This document shows positions 31,869 through 57,800 of a DNA stretch of 64,000 nucleotides, one piece after another. Position 1 is the first letter of the stretch, and every line of letters starts with the position of its first letter. The notes under the pieces were generated by a model that ran no database searches, was not told the DNA's origin, and saw only the letters and a list, made by a program, of their open reading frames with translations. Location: NCBI RefSeq assembly GCF_901709675.1, contig NC_051100.1, forward strand, positions 4,774,001-4,838,000, in the 5' to 3' direction. The translations under genes were made by a program, and so were the position numbers. Origin of the DNA: Syngnathus acus. Taxonomy: Eukaryota; Chordata; Actinopteri; Syngnathiformes; Syngnathidae.

Positions 31869-32487
31869 GTTTAAAGTCAAATGTTTCAGCAACCTCAATT
31901 CGCTTTCCGCTAACACTAGCACACCGCAAGAGTTTGTGTTCTTTGTCATTTTGCTGTATTTTTTTTTTTAAAACAGACAAATCTTATACGTTTTAATGAC
32001 TCCCCACAGGGATGGGCAAAATAATCGATCAATTTTGCAGAATTGTTGTTATTGCGTCTTGAAGCTATGCTCGCTTCTTGATTCATTGTTAGCCTAGTTT
32101 GCTATGCTGTCTAAAGAAGCACCACACATTAATTGGCCAATTTCTAGATTGTTTTGGATCCAGAGCAGCTCTGTGTGTGCGTGTTTTGAGATTAGAGTTG
32201 TGTGATTTTATTTGCCCTTTCTTTTTATACATGTTTGCGGTGTATATATAGTACATGTAGGCTGTTTTTTTTTTTTGCTTCATTGCCAATATGTTACTGT
32301 AGCAGACTCAATCTACAATATTCACCATTCAACCTTGATTCCTTTCACAGGCCAAACTATTCCAGCCTTCATTCCAGTCTGGTGTCATTGCTTTGGATTG
32401 TCTCTATTTATTATGTGACGAAATAAACACAGTGAAAATAGGCATGCGAGAGCTGTCCTCATGTGTTCCACTCAACTGGGTGTTCTC

Positions 32488-32500
32488 TGCCCTCTTGTGG
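32488..32500 (-). promoter_or_regulatory. CTCF-like motif
   Basis: The minus strand reads CCACAAGAGGGCA, one mismatch from the CTCF core. It lies between plekha1 and htra1. Motif only. Confidence 0.3.
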
Positions 32501-33606
32501 TGGGACAACAAGTTTCACTGAAATACACTTTCCGTGAAACAGGGTTATATGAATAAACGTGAAGTGTCTTTCTGCCACACTTGGAAGCTTACTTCCGGGA
32601 TCCTCCACATCTTTGTGGTTACGACCATCTTGAGGTCATCCATGTTTTCAGTTTTAGTGTTGTTCTGTTTCAGGAACTGTCAGATGCTCACCCTCCAGAA
32701 ATTGGATGGATGGAAACCACCTACTCTCCACATGTTTATTGATCATCGTCATAATTGCATCACTACATATTTATCTCTGTTCAGTTCATGTGGAGGCCCA
32801 AGACACTCGTATGGATTAATTAAAACCCTGCGTGCTGTTTTAAAGCAGGAGACATCACGAGGCGCCCATCCCTGGCCTGGCCTCTGGTGTTGCTTACATT
32901 CTGCACGCTTGAGGTCCTTTTCATCCATCTGCCTGCCTCGTCTGTTTATCATTTGTGGTCCGGCTGGCATCTGGCTCCTCAACTACTAATGACTTCAAGT
33001 AAGATGATTCATCTTTACAACACAATTAAATACAAAGGTCAATTCTGCTCACTTTTGATTGATGTCACCGGGGAGGTATTAATTTGGGCAAATCATCGAC
33101 CGTTCTTTCAAATGAATGACAGCAATACATCAAGTGACCTTTTTTTTAGTGGTGTTATTGGGGAACTCTAGAGACTCTTGAGTCCCCTTCCGGAGCAGAT
33201 GTTCACCTCACGCGTTCTGTAAATGAATGGTGCTTTTGTGAAGCCACAACTGGCTAAATTAACCATAGAGAGAGGATCGCTCGGCTCCCCTTGGAGGTGG
33301 GAAAGAGAAAGAAAAAGCAGCGGTCAAACAGGCCAAAACCCGATGTCAAGCAGGGCAATAGACAAATTGAGTACTCGGTGCTGTTGTCTGCAATGCAAAA
33401 GTATTTCGAATAAGTAACAAAATCTTGCTGGTAATATTTTCCTGGGCACGTTTGATCTAATTTCTCAACGATTAATCGAAAACACGTTTGGTGCTGAAAG
33501 CTGATTCGGAATTAAGTTTGCTGAAGGCGATTGAAATTCAATGAATCCCACCACACCAGTTTTTCCTGTATTTGTTCTTTCAAATGTAGTGTCAAACAAG
33601 ATGTGT

Positions 33607-33619
33607 CGCCATCTAGTGG
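33607..33619 (-). promoter_or_regulatory. CTCF-like motif upstream of htra1
   Basis: The minus strand reads CCACTAGATGGCG, a full match to CCASYAGRKGGC. It lies 0.4 kb upstream of the htra1 start codon, where an insulator between plekha1 and htra1 would make sense. Motif only. Confidence 0.4.
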
Positions 33620-33799
33620 TCGACAGTGGAAATCCACAAAAAACACTCGTGGGAGCGGGAGCCTGGGAAAATCCATGCACCCACTGAAAATGGTAAAAAA
33701 AACAATGGAAATATGTTCAATTTGGTGCTGATCCAAATGACAATGTTGGCGGTCTGTCATCTGATGGCTGCCATCCTTGTTTAGCTAAAATGCGTCACG

Positions 33800-34014
33800 C
33801 AGCAGGCTCAGCCAATCAAAAGTCTTGTTGTGGTGCTCCAGAGAAAGAGAAAGAGAGAGAGGGAGTGGATGTGAGCCAGCGGAACGTAAACTCAGCTGGA
33901 GTTTCTTTTCTCTCTCTCCTCAGTCCTCAGCTCCCATCCGGCAAGACTGCAAGCGCAGCACACTAAGTGGACTTAAAAAAAAAGCACACAAAAGTTTTCT
34001 CCCCAACTTCAATC
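33800..34014 (+). promoter_or_regulatory. htra1: htra1 promoter-proximal region and 5' UTR
   Basis: A CCAAT box (33812-33816, in CAGCCAATCAAAAG) is followed by a GA-rich tract (33841-33866) and a CT-rich tract (33903-33925) before the start codon. No convincing TATA box was seen. The start site was not determined. Confidence 0.45.
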
Positions 34015-47439
<13,425 letters not shown>

Positions 47440-47649
47440 CCTCTGAAACTGCAGCCAGGTTTTACTCATCAGTGGTGGACTACACGGTCGTAGTGTGTGT
47501 GTGTGCGTGTGTGTGTGTGTGGGGGGGGGGGGGGTTCTATGGACACGCTATCCTCCTGTGAGTTGCCAGATTCTGGAATATTCTGGCCATATGCCTTGAA
47601 AATAAGCAACTGTACGGATTGCTGTAAAAAGCCATGTTGTACTTCCTGT

Positions 47650-47712
47650 GTGTGTGTGTGTGTGTGTGTGCGTGTGCGTGTGCGTGTGCGTGTGCGTGTG
47701 TGTGTGTGTGTA
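47650..47712. repeat. (TG)n/(TGCG)n microsatellite in htra1 3' UTR
   Basis: A compound TG repeat with a central block of TGTGCG units. The Arg-Thr and Val-Arg repeat frames across it are artefacts. Confidence 0.9.
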
Positions 47713-47967
47713 GGTGGGTGCGTGGGTGTTTTCACGTTTCTACTCTTATGGTCACCACCAAAAAACAAGATGCTATTGTTGTCTGTCTTCTTTTTTTTTT
47801 TTTTTTTTAAATATTATTGCTCAGTCAGGCCTTCCTCTGCACTTTTGTAGCTATTTCGAGACTAGCTGAGCATATCTAATGTGTATAATTATTGTGTTCT
47901 AACCTCTTTTTTTACTGACAAAAAAAGTACTGTAGAATATTTTGTTGATTATGTGACGTTTGACTGG

Positions 47968-47973
47968 AATAAA
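47968..47973 (+). terminator. htra1: Candidate htra1 poly(A) signal AATAAA
   Basis: AATAAA lies about 530 bases after the htra1 stop codon, in GGAATAAATGG. It is the first canonical signal after the stop. Confidence 0.55.
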
Positions 47974-47989
47974 TGGTTTCGCCGATGGC

Positions 47990-49050
47990 TTTTGAAGCAG
48001 TTTTGCTTTTGCATTCACAAACTGATTTGTCATAAAAGGTTGCAAAATGACTGGTGGACAACATTTAAACTGAAAAATCAAAATAATGAATGTGACAGAA
48101 TTCAATTAAAAATAAATAATAATAGAATAAAGTTATATAATACAAATAAAAATACTAAAATTAGTACAAAATAATAATATAGATAAATATATGTTGTTTC
48201 AAATAAATGCAAATAAAAATACCATTTCATATATTTTGCTTGTGCACAAATGACCCTTAAAAGGCCCCAGGATAGGAACTGAACTTTCTGAACTTTGTAT
48301 GGCCCTTCAGGAATCCACAAAGTTTGACATTTTCACATTGTATTTTGTCTTTTGCATCATTTCTTTATGTTTTTGTTCATGCATGTGCACAAACATGGTT
48401 CAAATTCAATTTTATAGCCATTGTACGGTCTGGCTAGTCGCCTGATTGTACAATTTGGGCGAGGGGCTATGCGGCAAAAAAGCCAAACAAAAACTGCATG
48501 CACCCAACTCAACATTTTTTCCCTGACCACACGTTTGGATGGCCTTCCGATTACTGTTACGTATTGTATTCCTTTCCCTCCACATGGAAAAATACTTTAT
48601 AGATGTTTGACGTAGCCCACAGGCATGTGTCATAATTTTAAGTATTTAAGATATTTGTGGTTCAAAAGGGTCAAAGGTAACATTTTAGTGGAAAGGGGAC
48701 AGCAACAAGACAAATAGGTTTTCTGCCGTTATGTGGTTTGAAGATATAACTCCATGCACAGTAGTTTACTGATAGTAAGCTTACGAGTACATTTAAAATA
48801 AGCAGACAATTCAACAGTAAAATCAAGATAAAAAAGTCTAAATGAAAACATAAGAAACATTATGCAAATAACAAAACTCTAAAAAAAAATCATTAATACT
48901 AAGGCGTGATAGTAAAATATTTTCAACATTAACCCAGGGTGTCAAGCAGAATTGCTTCATCAGCTAAATAAATTAAAATCAATATAAACTCGATTTCATT
49001 TTTTTACGGTCCTCTAGCGTACCCTATCGTCTATTTATGAATTGGAATTT
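47990..49050. other. Intergenic DNA between htra1 and wapl
   Basis: AT-rich with runs such as AAATAAATAATAATAG near 48110-48190. No gene is recognised. Confidence 0.5.
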
Positions 49051-49054
49051 ACCT

Positions 49055-49424
49055 TCCAACCAATCAGATTCAACTTCACTGCATCGCGAGAAAATACCCG
49101 CGCGACTGATTGGCTACATCCAGTCGAAGCCTGGCATTCCGTGTCTGTTGTGGCCAGAGCAAAGCAAGGAGGGGAGGGGATGTTTCAATGGCGGCCAGTG
49201 GCGCTCCAAAATGCGAAAGTCGGGATTATCCACTATATTTAGACTACGTTTGAACACGCGATCTTAGTTTATTCGCCCACCGGTGATTCATCGGGACCGC
49301 TTACCGCGCGGGGCCCGCGTTTCCGCCGTTGTTTGCACTCCGCGGGTCGGACTTTACGCGCTTGGTTTGGGGGGATCAGGCCTAGCCGGCTGGCTAACAA
49401 ACAAGCCTTCTCCGGAGTTGAAAG
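49055..49424 (+). promoter_or_regulatory. wapl: wapl promoter and 5' UTR exon
   Basis: A CCAAT box (49060-49064) and an inverted one (ATTGG, 49109-49113) precede a CpG-rich stretch. A good donor (GTTGAAAG|GTAACA, exon end 49424) closes a likely non-coding first exon. The corresponding acceptor is TGTTTCAG ending at 50656, and the 33-base remainder of the 5' UTR (50657-50689) leads to the ATG. A TATA-less, CpG-rich layout suits a housekeeping gene. Confidence 0.55.
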
Positions 49425-50656
49425 GTAACACAGAGCACTTGGCAAACTGAATATTTTAATCATATGTTTTGCCTTTAAAATGATTTTTTTATCTTTTGTT
49501 TTGTATTATTTTATTTTCACCATCCCTAATGTTTCATGCGGTCAGATACGAAATGTAAACTAGCTGTTAGCATTTAATGCTAACAGCGATCAGCTAACTT
49601 TATGTGAACTTTACAACCCGATGGCCCGCACGGAGCATCGCCGCATTTTTAGCTGCATCAAAGTTAATTTCAGCGATAGGTGAGCATCGGGACGAAGTTA
49701 GTGTGTTATAACGGCATCTAATTAACGTGTATTAATTGTTTCGGCCGTCAGACGAGTAACGGAAACGTGTTCAAAGCTGTCAGTGTTAGCAGTATAGCTA
49801 GGCTTACTTTTATCGCTTTAAGATCATTGATACGGCAATAGAATCTTCAAAGTCGACATGAACTTCTACAGAAATAATGGAAGTATGCGTTCTTTATCAT
49901 CTGATCTCTTACAGATAATGCATAAGCAAGTCAGGGCTTTTCCTGGATCAAATTGAGGCAGTGGTGGTGTGGCAGAACCGTCACAGTGGTATCCATTCTA
50001 ATCATTCGCGTAGGTTGTATGCCGTGCTCCACATTTGCTCAGTAAGTATATCGTTATTATTAAGTAATTGTTCTTTAACATTCGCCAACCTTGTCGTTTT
50101 TTCCCACCTTCCCTCAGAAGTTACGTTTGTAAAGCGCCCAAACTAGTTTCCCGCAAATTAAGGCATGCAGATGTTGTTAAAAATCAAACAAAAACCTTCA
50201 GGCATAATTTAGCAACAGTTTTGGACTCCCATCTGCACTGTGAATACAATTCCCATCTGCACTGTGAAGTGTTATAGAAATGAGGTGTGAAGCATTTGAC
50301 TGAATATGAGCAGATACTGTTGCCAAAAACTGAAATACCTAATCAGTCATGCTTTTGTCTGCATCATTATCAAATACAAAAGAACCAGTTTCTTTGGTAG
50401 CGATACATACTGACCTAGCCACGGAACTGCTGAGCAGCCATTTGTCCGATTGCCAATTGCTTCCCTTTGAAAAGTAGGACGTACGTTTAAGTGTTGCAAT
50501 CTTACACCATTCCCATGATTGGAATGTAAATGCCCTCAAATTAAAGCTGACATTTTGTTGTTAAAGCACATTTGGTGGTGATGAGAATTGTGTCCGTGGC
50601 CCAATATTTATATTTACAAACCTGATTGTCATGCCAATGTTGACCTTCTGTTTCAG
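49425..50656 (+). other. wapl: wapl 5' UTR intron
   Basis: A 1.2-kb intron with a tandem duplication of TCCCATCTGCACTGTGAA (units starting at 50227 and 50251). No coding exon is recognised. Confidence 0.5.
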
Positions 50657-50689
50657 GTCACAGGTAATATGTAACATAAAGCGAGCACT

Positions 50690-53600
50690 ATGACATCCAG
50701 ATTTGGTAAAACGTACAACCGCAAGGGAGGCGAGGCCAATTCCAAGTTCGAAGAAGTCTTCTCCAACAGAAAGCCCACCCTGACCACCAAATGGGGCGAA
50801 ACCACCTACAAGGCCCAGCTGGGGGCCAAAAGGCCTCCTGCGAAATCAGAAGAGCCGTCCAAGAGGCCCCGAATGGAGGACAGCGACAGCGGGGACGACC
50901 CATTTGGGTTCGACAGCGACGATGAACCCGTGAGTGTCGGCGAGGGCGGCGCGAGCGAGACGGCCGCTGAAAACGTACCTGTCGTGACGACTTCTGCGCA
51001 CACCACGAGTGCATCGTACAAAATTCCAAGTAAGGACACTAAAGAACCCGGTCGCGTGTTCGCCCGTTCTTGTGCTAGCACTTTATTTACACTTGCACGC
51101 AAGTCTACGAATGTGATCAGTTTAGTTGTCTGTGTGAATTTATTATCGTGATCTCTATATCGTAATATTGCTTTGCGTTCTGTTCGCAGGCAAGCCAGCA
51201 GTTGACGCAAAGGTTTTTGAAAATAACAAGCCGTGGCTGAAAAATGCGCCGGAGAGCAGCCGGCTGCCGGCGTCGTCTTTGTCAAAAACGGCCGCCGCCT
51301 CGGCTCACAATTCCTCAGGGACCCAAAGGATCGGCTTTGCTCCTCAACCCACCGCCAGTGTGTCGGGGGGCAGCGCAGACTTCCGGACCGCCTCGTCGAA
51401 TGATGTCGCCCCGCCGTCAGAAGAAAGTCCAGAGGAGGAGCCTCGTCCGGTGGACAACATCCCTCCTTCCCCGTTCACCCTCAGAGCCTCAAACTGCAAG
51501 AAATACCAGTCGCGTTGTCGCTCGAGCAAATTATTCCCCGAAGACGACGCCGACGCGGCCCCCGAAGTGGAGAGCGCCGGCCAGAAGCCCAACAGTGTAG
51601 TCGCCTCTGCGAGCAACAGCGGCGTCAACGCAAAGGCGGCGGCCAAGCCGGCGGCCAAGCCGGCGGGCAGAGGAGGTGGGAGGCTCCGCGACTACACGGT
51701 CTTGCACCCCTCCTGCGTGTCGGTGTGCAACGTCACCATCCAGGACTCCATCGAGCGCAGCGCCGAAGAGCTGGTGGCGCCGGCCACGCCCGCCGACCTT
51801 GGAGATGCGGGGCAGATGAGGAAGAAGTCGGATGTGCAGCCTAAACCTACAAGGTGAGTTGGTTGGGGATGTCAAAATGAAAAAACAAAGTGTTGCTGCA
51901 ATGAAATATCTTTTTGATTCAGAACCGCCTTGGTCAAGACCAAGAAGACCAAAGCCGAGTCCAAGCTGGAGTTCTTTGGCTTTGGGGACGAGGAAGCCCC
52001 GGGCGGCGACGAGGCTTCCGAAAGCTCCGGCGGGGGCAAGAGCAGCTACAAGATCAAGTACTTTGGATTCGACGACCTCAGCGAGAGCGATAGCGACGAC
52101 GACGACAACCATGTCAAGGAGAAGAAGGCCAGGAAGGCGGCGGCGGCCTTGGTCGCACTGGGCTCCGGCGTGGACAGCCCCCACACCAGTGATTCCCAGG
52201 ACAGCCAGGCCAGCAGCAATACAGGTCAAATGCCACTTCAAATTCATCACGATGGAAAGAAGGCCGAGCACATGGCGGGCATTTTTTCTTTTTTCCTGCG
52301 CTGTGGTTACGCTGAACTTAACTCGTGAGAAGAGAATAATTGGTGAAAATTTGTCTTTAATATGCCGGCAAATTAATTGGTCGCACCCTACCAAGTTTTA
52401 ATTAGTTGAAAAATAACGTGCTCCTTCCAGTCCGTTTTTACTCCACAGCAGATAATGTGTTAATGTGCGACTGGGGGCGAAGGTCACGTGACTGCGCTTG
52501 TTGCCATTCGCCATCATCGTTGTTGTTCCTCCCGCAGACAATTTTGACTTCTGCGACGACTCCAGCCCAGGCGGCAGCGAGGGCCAAAAAGGACGCTCAG
52601 GGAAGCAAAGCGAAAAGTCCAAGGACCTCGGCGGCGGGTTCAAGAAGATTTTCAGCGGGCCCAAAAAGGTCCGTGAGTCTCGATGCCGTAACGTCTCATT
52701 AGCGAGGGCGCGACTCAAACCCGTCGCAGCTTGATGTTGAGCAAGGTTAAGCGTGCGCGTTGTGTTGCTCACGTTATCTCACGGCCGGACTCATCCGAAT
52801 CATTCTGCTCCAGTTTGCCGTGGTGCTTTTGCAGTCACGCCTGTTTATCTTGACTATGCTCCATATTGGCTTTGGCTTGTTGCTTGTGCTCCATCTTGCT
52901 GTGTTTTTCTTTTCTCTGCGCGTCTCATGCACGAAAACCCCACTGCGCTGTCGTGTTATGTAATTGCAAAGCACTCTTTGTCATTTTCAGGAAGTGCTTT
53001 GTGACGCTCGGGGTGTGGGGGGCGGCACATTTTTGTTCGGCGCCGCCGTCACCATCTCAGGCCTGCTGCTGCGTTGTGCAATATTCATGTGTTGGTGTGC
53101 AACAATAGAGCGTGCTTATGTTCCATGCTGTGGTGCTTTATTTAAATGAGCGGGAAGTCTGAATTTCTTTCACGGGCTTCATTGCATCAGCGCCGTTGTT
53201 GGTGCTACTTTTGAAATTGAATAAGGAAAACTTTCTGCTTTCGAAAACAGTGAAACCGTGTTTATTGAGCCACCTGCAAGATGTGAGAATCTGAAATCAT
53301 AAAACAGCTTGACAGTTTCACACCATCCGCTCGTTTTCAAACGCACATAAACTGTCGAAGGGCGTTTGAGGGTTTCCAGTTGCACTTTAATATTTTGCCG
53401 CACATCATTTCATGTCCCGACCAAACAAACTGGCCAATTCTTCTTTTTCAGTCCCCTGCAAAAGCGGTGTACAACGCTCGGCACTGGAACCAGCCCGAGT
53501 CCGAAGAAATCCCCACGCCGCCCCTCTCCCGAGTTCAAACAGCCCCGGTAAGGCTCCGCCTCCCCGCCGCTCAACGAATTCCATCCGGCTCTCATTTTTG

Positions 53601-54808
53601 CCACGTCGAGCATTAATCACAGGGCGTTTAGGAGCGCCGATGACATGATGAAGACGCGCCGTGTCTTTGTTGAGCGCACAATGCACGACGCATCGCAGAA
53701 TCATTAGCATTTGTTACACAATTCCCCGTCGGGGAGCACAAGGCGGAATATTGTTTATTGGTCTCTCCGTAGTCAACGCCTCTGCTTTTAATTGCTCTAA
53801 TTAGTCTCTTTTGCTTCAAGTGGAATTGTTTGCCCCGACAGTGAACTTCCATTTGCAAAAATGCCGTGTTTTAATCTCCCTCCTCCCCCCACGCGAGTCA
53901 ATGTTTGTTCAGGGACTAGCAAATTGCACTTTGTCAACAGCCGTTTGCAGAAGTTGCCCTCAACTTTGCACCACCTCATCTGCTAAAAGTACTTATTAAG
54001 GACTTGTGTGCTTAGCCGACTATTCAGCCGCGTTAAATTGTCAGGACGTGTCATTAAATAGATTTTGCGGCCGCCGCCTGAGCCCCGTTTGTCTTTGTCG
54101 CTTCCTCCTCCCCAGGCCGTCTTATCGAGCGGCGCGAGCGGCGGCAAGGACGGCGACTCCCGTAAAGATGACGGCGTGTTCAAAGCCCCTCCGCCCCCGC
54201 CCAAAGTCATTAAATCAGAAACCATCCCCACGCGACCCTACCAGGATATTGTCACGGCTCTCAAGTGCAGGAAGGAGCACAAGGAGGTGAGTTGACAGCC
54301 CTTGAAATCTCAACTTTTGACCAAAAATCAGGTTTGATATTCTGATACTTGGATTGACGATGAAACAATGACCTGCCTGTCACAAAGCCAATGTGTTTGC
54401 CTTCTCCCAGCTGTACACGGTGGTGCAGCACGTCAAGCACTTCAACGACGTGGTGGAGTTTGGCGAGAATCAAGAGTTCACCGACGACTTTGAGTACCTG
54501 GAAACGGGATTGAAGAGCAGCCAGCCGCTCAACACCAGATGCCTTAGGTAAGCCAGGGGAAACGCTTCGTTGGCCTTCACGGATATGTTTTTTTTTTTTT
54601 TTTCTTCTTCCCCGCAGCGCTCCTGCGACACATCCACGCTCCTGTTGGTTGTATATTATGAGTGCCAAGTAGCTCATTACGTTGATTGAACGCTGCAAGG
54701 GCTTGTCGGTTAACATTTGTCCGCGTCGGCGCGTATTAGCGAGCGCCGCTTCGCACCAAAGCTCACAACCTCGTAGCTTGCTGCCTCAGCGCATCTTGGA
54801 AACGCGCC

Positions 54809-54845
<37 letters not shown>

Positions 54846-57800
54846 CCTCAAAAGGTTTTTCGGGATGAAAATTGTTTCGCCGGCTAGAAGCGCGAAGGTT
54901 CCGAGCTTTGGGAAGGAACACAAAAAAATAAATATACACTTCTCCGCCCGCATGGTTGTTTATATGGTCTCATTATGATTCATGCTGGGAAGATGAGGAA
55001 AATGTCAACAGTTGCTCTGAGGAAAATGTTGTGCCTTTTTTATTTTTTTTATTTCACAATCCGATAGAAAAATGCTTACATGATCAAAACAATATAAAGC
55101 GTGCCTTCTTTAGAATTGATGGCTGATAACAGATCAATTTTGGTAACCTGAACTTTGTCCCGAGCATGCGGTATTTTGTCAAATGTTGGAAGATGAATAT
55201 GCAGATCCATGTCATTACTCTGTGTGTGTGTTTGTGCGTCAGTATAATCAGCCTGGCCACCCGCTGTGCCATGCCCAGCTTCAGGATGCATCTCCGGGCA
55301 AGAGGCAAGGTGGCGCAGGTCTTCAAAATGCTCAGCGACTCGTCGCAGCACCCGGTCCGTAGCAAGTCCCCAAATGATTTGGACTCCGCCGCAGGTTCCT
55401 GCGCTCACTCGCCTTTTGTTTGACCAATCAGAACCTCGCCTTGTGCACGGCGGCGCTCATGTATATCCTGAGCCGTGACCGTCTCAACATGGACCTGGAC
55501 CGCTCCTGCCTGGAGCTTATGATCAAGCTGCTGGAGCTGGACCAGGACTACTCGGCTCATCAAGACCAGCTGACCGCCAAGGAGGTGGCCAAGGTCAAGG
55601 AGAAGATCCGCAAGCTGTGCGAAACTGTGCACAACAAACACCTGGACCTGGAAAACATCACGGTGGGTTGGGGGCTGGCCCTGGGAATGACGCCAGATAA
55701 AGTCAAGGTCGTGGGCGGATTTTATGATTATTATTTTGATTGTAGACGGGGCACCTTGCCATGGAGACACTGCTCTCTCTGACGTCCAAAAGAGCAGGCG
55801 ATTGGTTCAAGGAAGAGCTGCGACTCCTTGGAGGTTTGGACCACATTGTCGACAAAGGTACCCCCAATCAAACAGGAGCTTGTAAATCCTCTTTAAGAGT
55901 TGTGACTTGTCAGACATGCCGGTCTCATTCTTCATGGTGTCGTTTGCGCAGTGAAAGAGTGCGTGCAAAACCTGAGTGAAGAGGACGACAAGGAGAACCT
56001 GGTGGCGTCTTTATGGGGAGCTGAGCGATGTTTGAGAGTGCTTGAAAGCGTAAGTGGCGGCTTTCGTCCTCAAGGCCCGAACTGAGCGCCAAAATCACGC
56101 TTACTCGCTTGGCTTGTAATTCCTGTCTTTGACCTCTGGGGGGCCAACAGGTGACCGTGCAGAATCCGGAAAACCAGGGTTACTTAATTGCCTACAAGGA
56201 CTCGCAGCTCATCGTCTCCTCGGCAAGGTGAGGAGCAGAACCGTTGAACGCGCCGTCGTGTTTCGATGAGGATCCTTTGCAGACGTTTGTGCGTGTGTTC
56301 AGAGCGCTGCGCCACTGCGAGGACATGATCCAGCGCTATAGCAGGGCGCTGAACAACATCTGCGTGTCGGCGGAGGCGGGCGATGCCGCGCTGCCGCACT
56401 GGAGCTGCAGCAACGTGGGCAAGGCGGTGGAGGACTGCATGAGGGCCGTCATCGGCGTCCTGCTGAACCTCACGCATGATAATGGTAAATCATTTACTGC
56501 GTGTTCAAAGAGCGAAGCCTCTGTTTTTTTTGTGGGCCCAGTTGGCTTGTTTTGGACTTGAAAAATCGAGTTCAAATTTTTTTTGAATTGTCTTCAGAGT
56601 GGGGAAGCACCAAGACGGGCGAGCAGGATCAGCTCATTGTCACGGCGCTAAACTGTGTTCTCCGGGTTCCGCGCTACATCCCGCAGGAACAACGCTTTGA
56701 CGTGCGAGTGCTGGTAAGGCGCTTCAAATTTTGCAAATCATTTTATTGCCTTATATATATTTTTATATAATTCACATGCTCTGCTTCTCCTGTCAGGGTC
56801 TGGGCCTGCTCATCAATTTGGTCGAGTACAGCTCCAGGAACCGCCACTATCTGGTGGACATGGAGTTCAACATGGACCACTTCTGTCTGGAGGACAGTCT
56901 GACACAGCCGGCCGACCCGACGCAAGCGGGCGCGTCGGCCGAGCCTGCGCCACCGCCGAGCGCGGCCGAGACTCAGGAAGACGGAGCGGAGAAGCCCGAG
57001 GCCTCTGGTGCTTTGGCTGCCCTGGTCGAGGTAGGAAAAAGAATCATTGCCTTAGAAAAAAATAAACAAATTGTGTTTAACGCCTCTTCTCTTCCCAGCT
57101 CTTCCTGGAGCGAGAGCGCGCTGCCATCTTGGCCGAGGCCAGAACGGACGACCTGATCAGCGAGGCGCCCAAGCCCCAGGACCAGAGCGGTGAATGGAAG
57201 GAGACCATGGGCGAGATCCAGTGGGTGGCGGCCGAGCCCAATGACAACCAGCCCGCAGCGGAGAATCCAAAGAAAGAGGAGGAGGACGAAGAGTTGGACC
57301 TAAACAAAGGTAGCTCGGGAGATGTTTTTCAATCTCTGTGCTGAACGACACTTCTCCGTTGCATCAACTAAAGTGATGCTAACCATTTTTTTCCCACTCT
57401 GCTTTTCTGAAGCTTTGCAGCACGCTGGCAAGCACATGGAGGACAGCATTGTGGCCTCCTACACGGCTCTGCTGCTGGGCTGCCTCTGCCAAGGCAGCCA
57501 GGTATGAACACTCAGGAGTTGTCTGCACAATCTGTAGAACCTCTTAAATCCAACCCGCCTCTCTGTCGTCCGGCAGGTAAACGTGACTACTGTGAGACAA
57601 CACCTCCCCAAAGGAGACTTCTCCATCATGACAGAGATGCTCAAGAAGTTCCTGAGCTTCATGAACCTCACGGTGAGTACCCGAGGAGCGATTTTAAATT
57701 TGGTAGTCATCGAAAGACGATAGTGTTACGATTCGATTCAGTGGGGTTACAATTCCATCCAACTTCTCACAAGTTCTCGTCTCAATCTGTGCGGCTTGTG

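Larger units (their letters stand above)
31877..33800. other. Intergenic DNA between plekha1 and htra1
   Basis: No conserved coding exon is recognised. CTCF-like motifs lie at 32488-32500 and 33607-33619. A 20-base segment at about 32671-32690 recurs from the 15.1-kb inverted repeat region. Several modest open frames (up to about 150 codons) show no family resemblance and no coding-like third-position bias. Confidence 0.45.
47440..47990 (+). other. htra1: htra1 3' UTR
   Basis: The 3' UTR contains two TG-rich microsatellites (47494-47534, with a G run, and 47650-47712, with TGCG variants) and a T run (47791-47808). It most likely ends after the AATAAA at 47968-47973. Confidence 0.55.
52669..55242 (+). 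other. wapl: wapl introns 4-7
   Basis: These introns (783, 568, 124 and 695 bases) carry no recognisable second gene. The last holds a 33-base T run (54813-54845) next to GC-rich sequence. Confidence 0.55.

Noticed and set aside
33967-34014. Upstream in-frame ATG extending HTRA1 by 16 residues (MDLKKKHTK…)
   Set aside because: It would put a basic stretch before the hydrophobic signal peptide. The ATG at 34015 places the signal peptide at the very N-terminus, as in the family.
51531-52394. Minus-strand frame of 287 codons opposite wapl
   Set aside because: It is a shadow of GC-rich wapl exons 2 and 3. The plus-strand frame matches WAPL residue by residue with consistent splicing.
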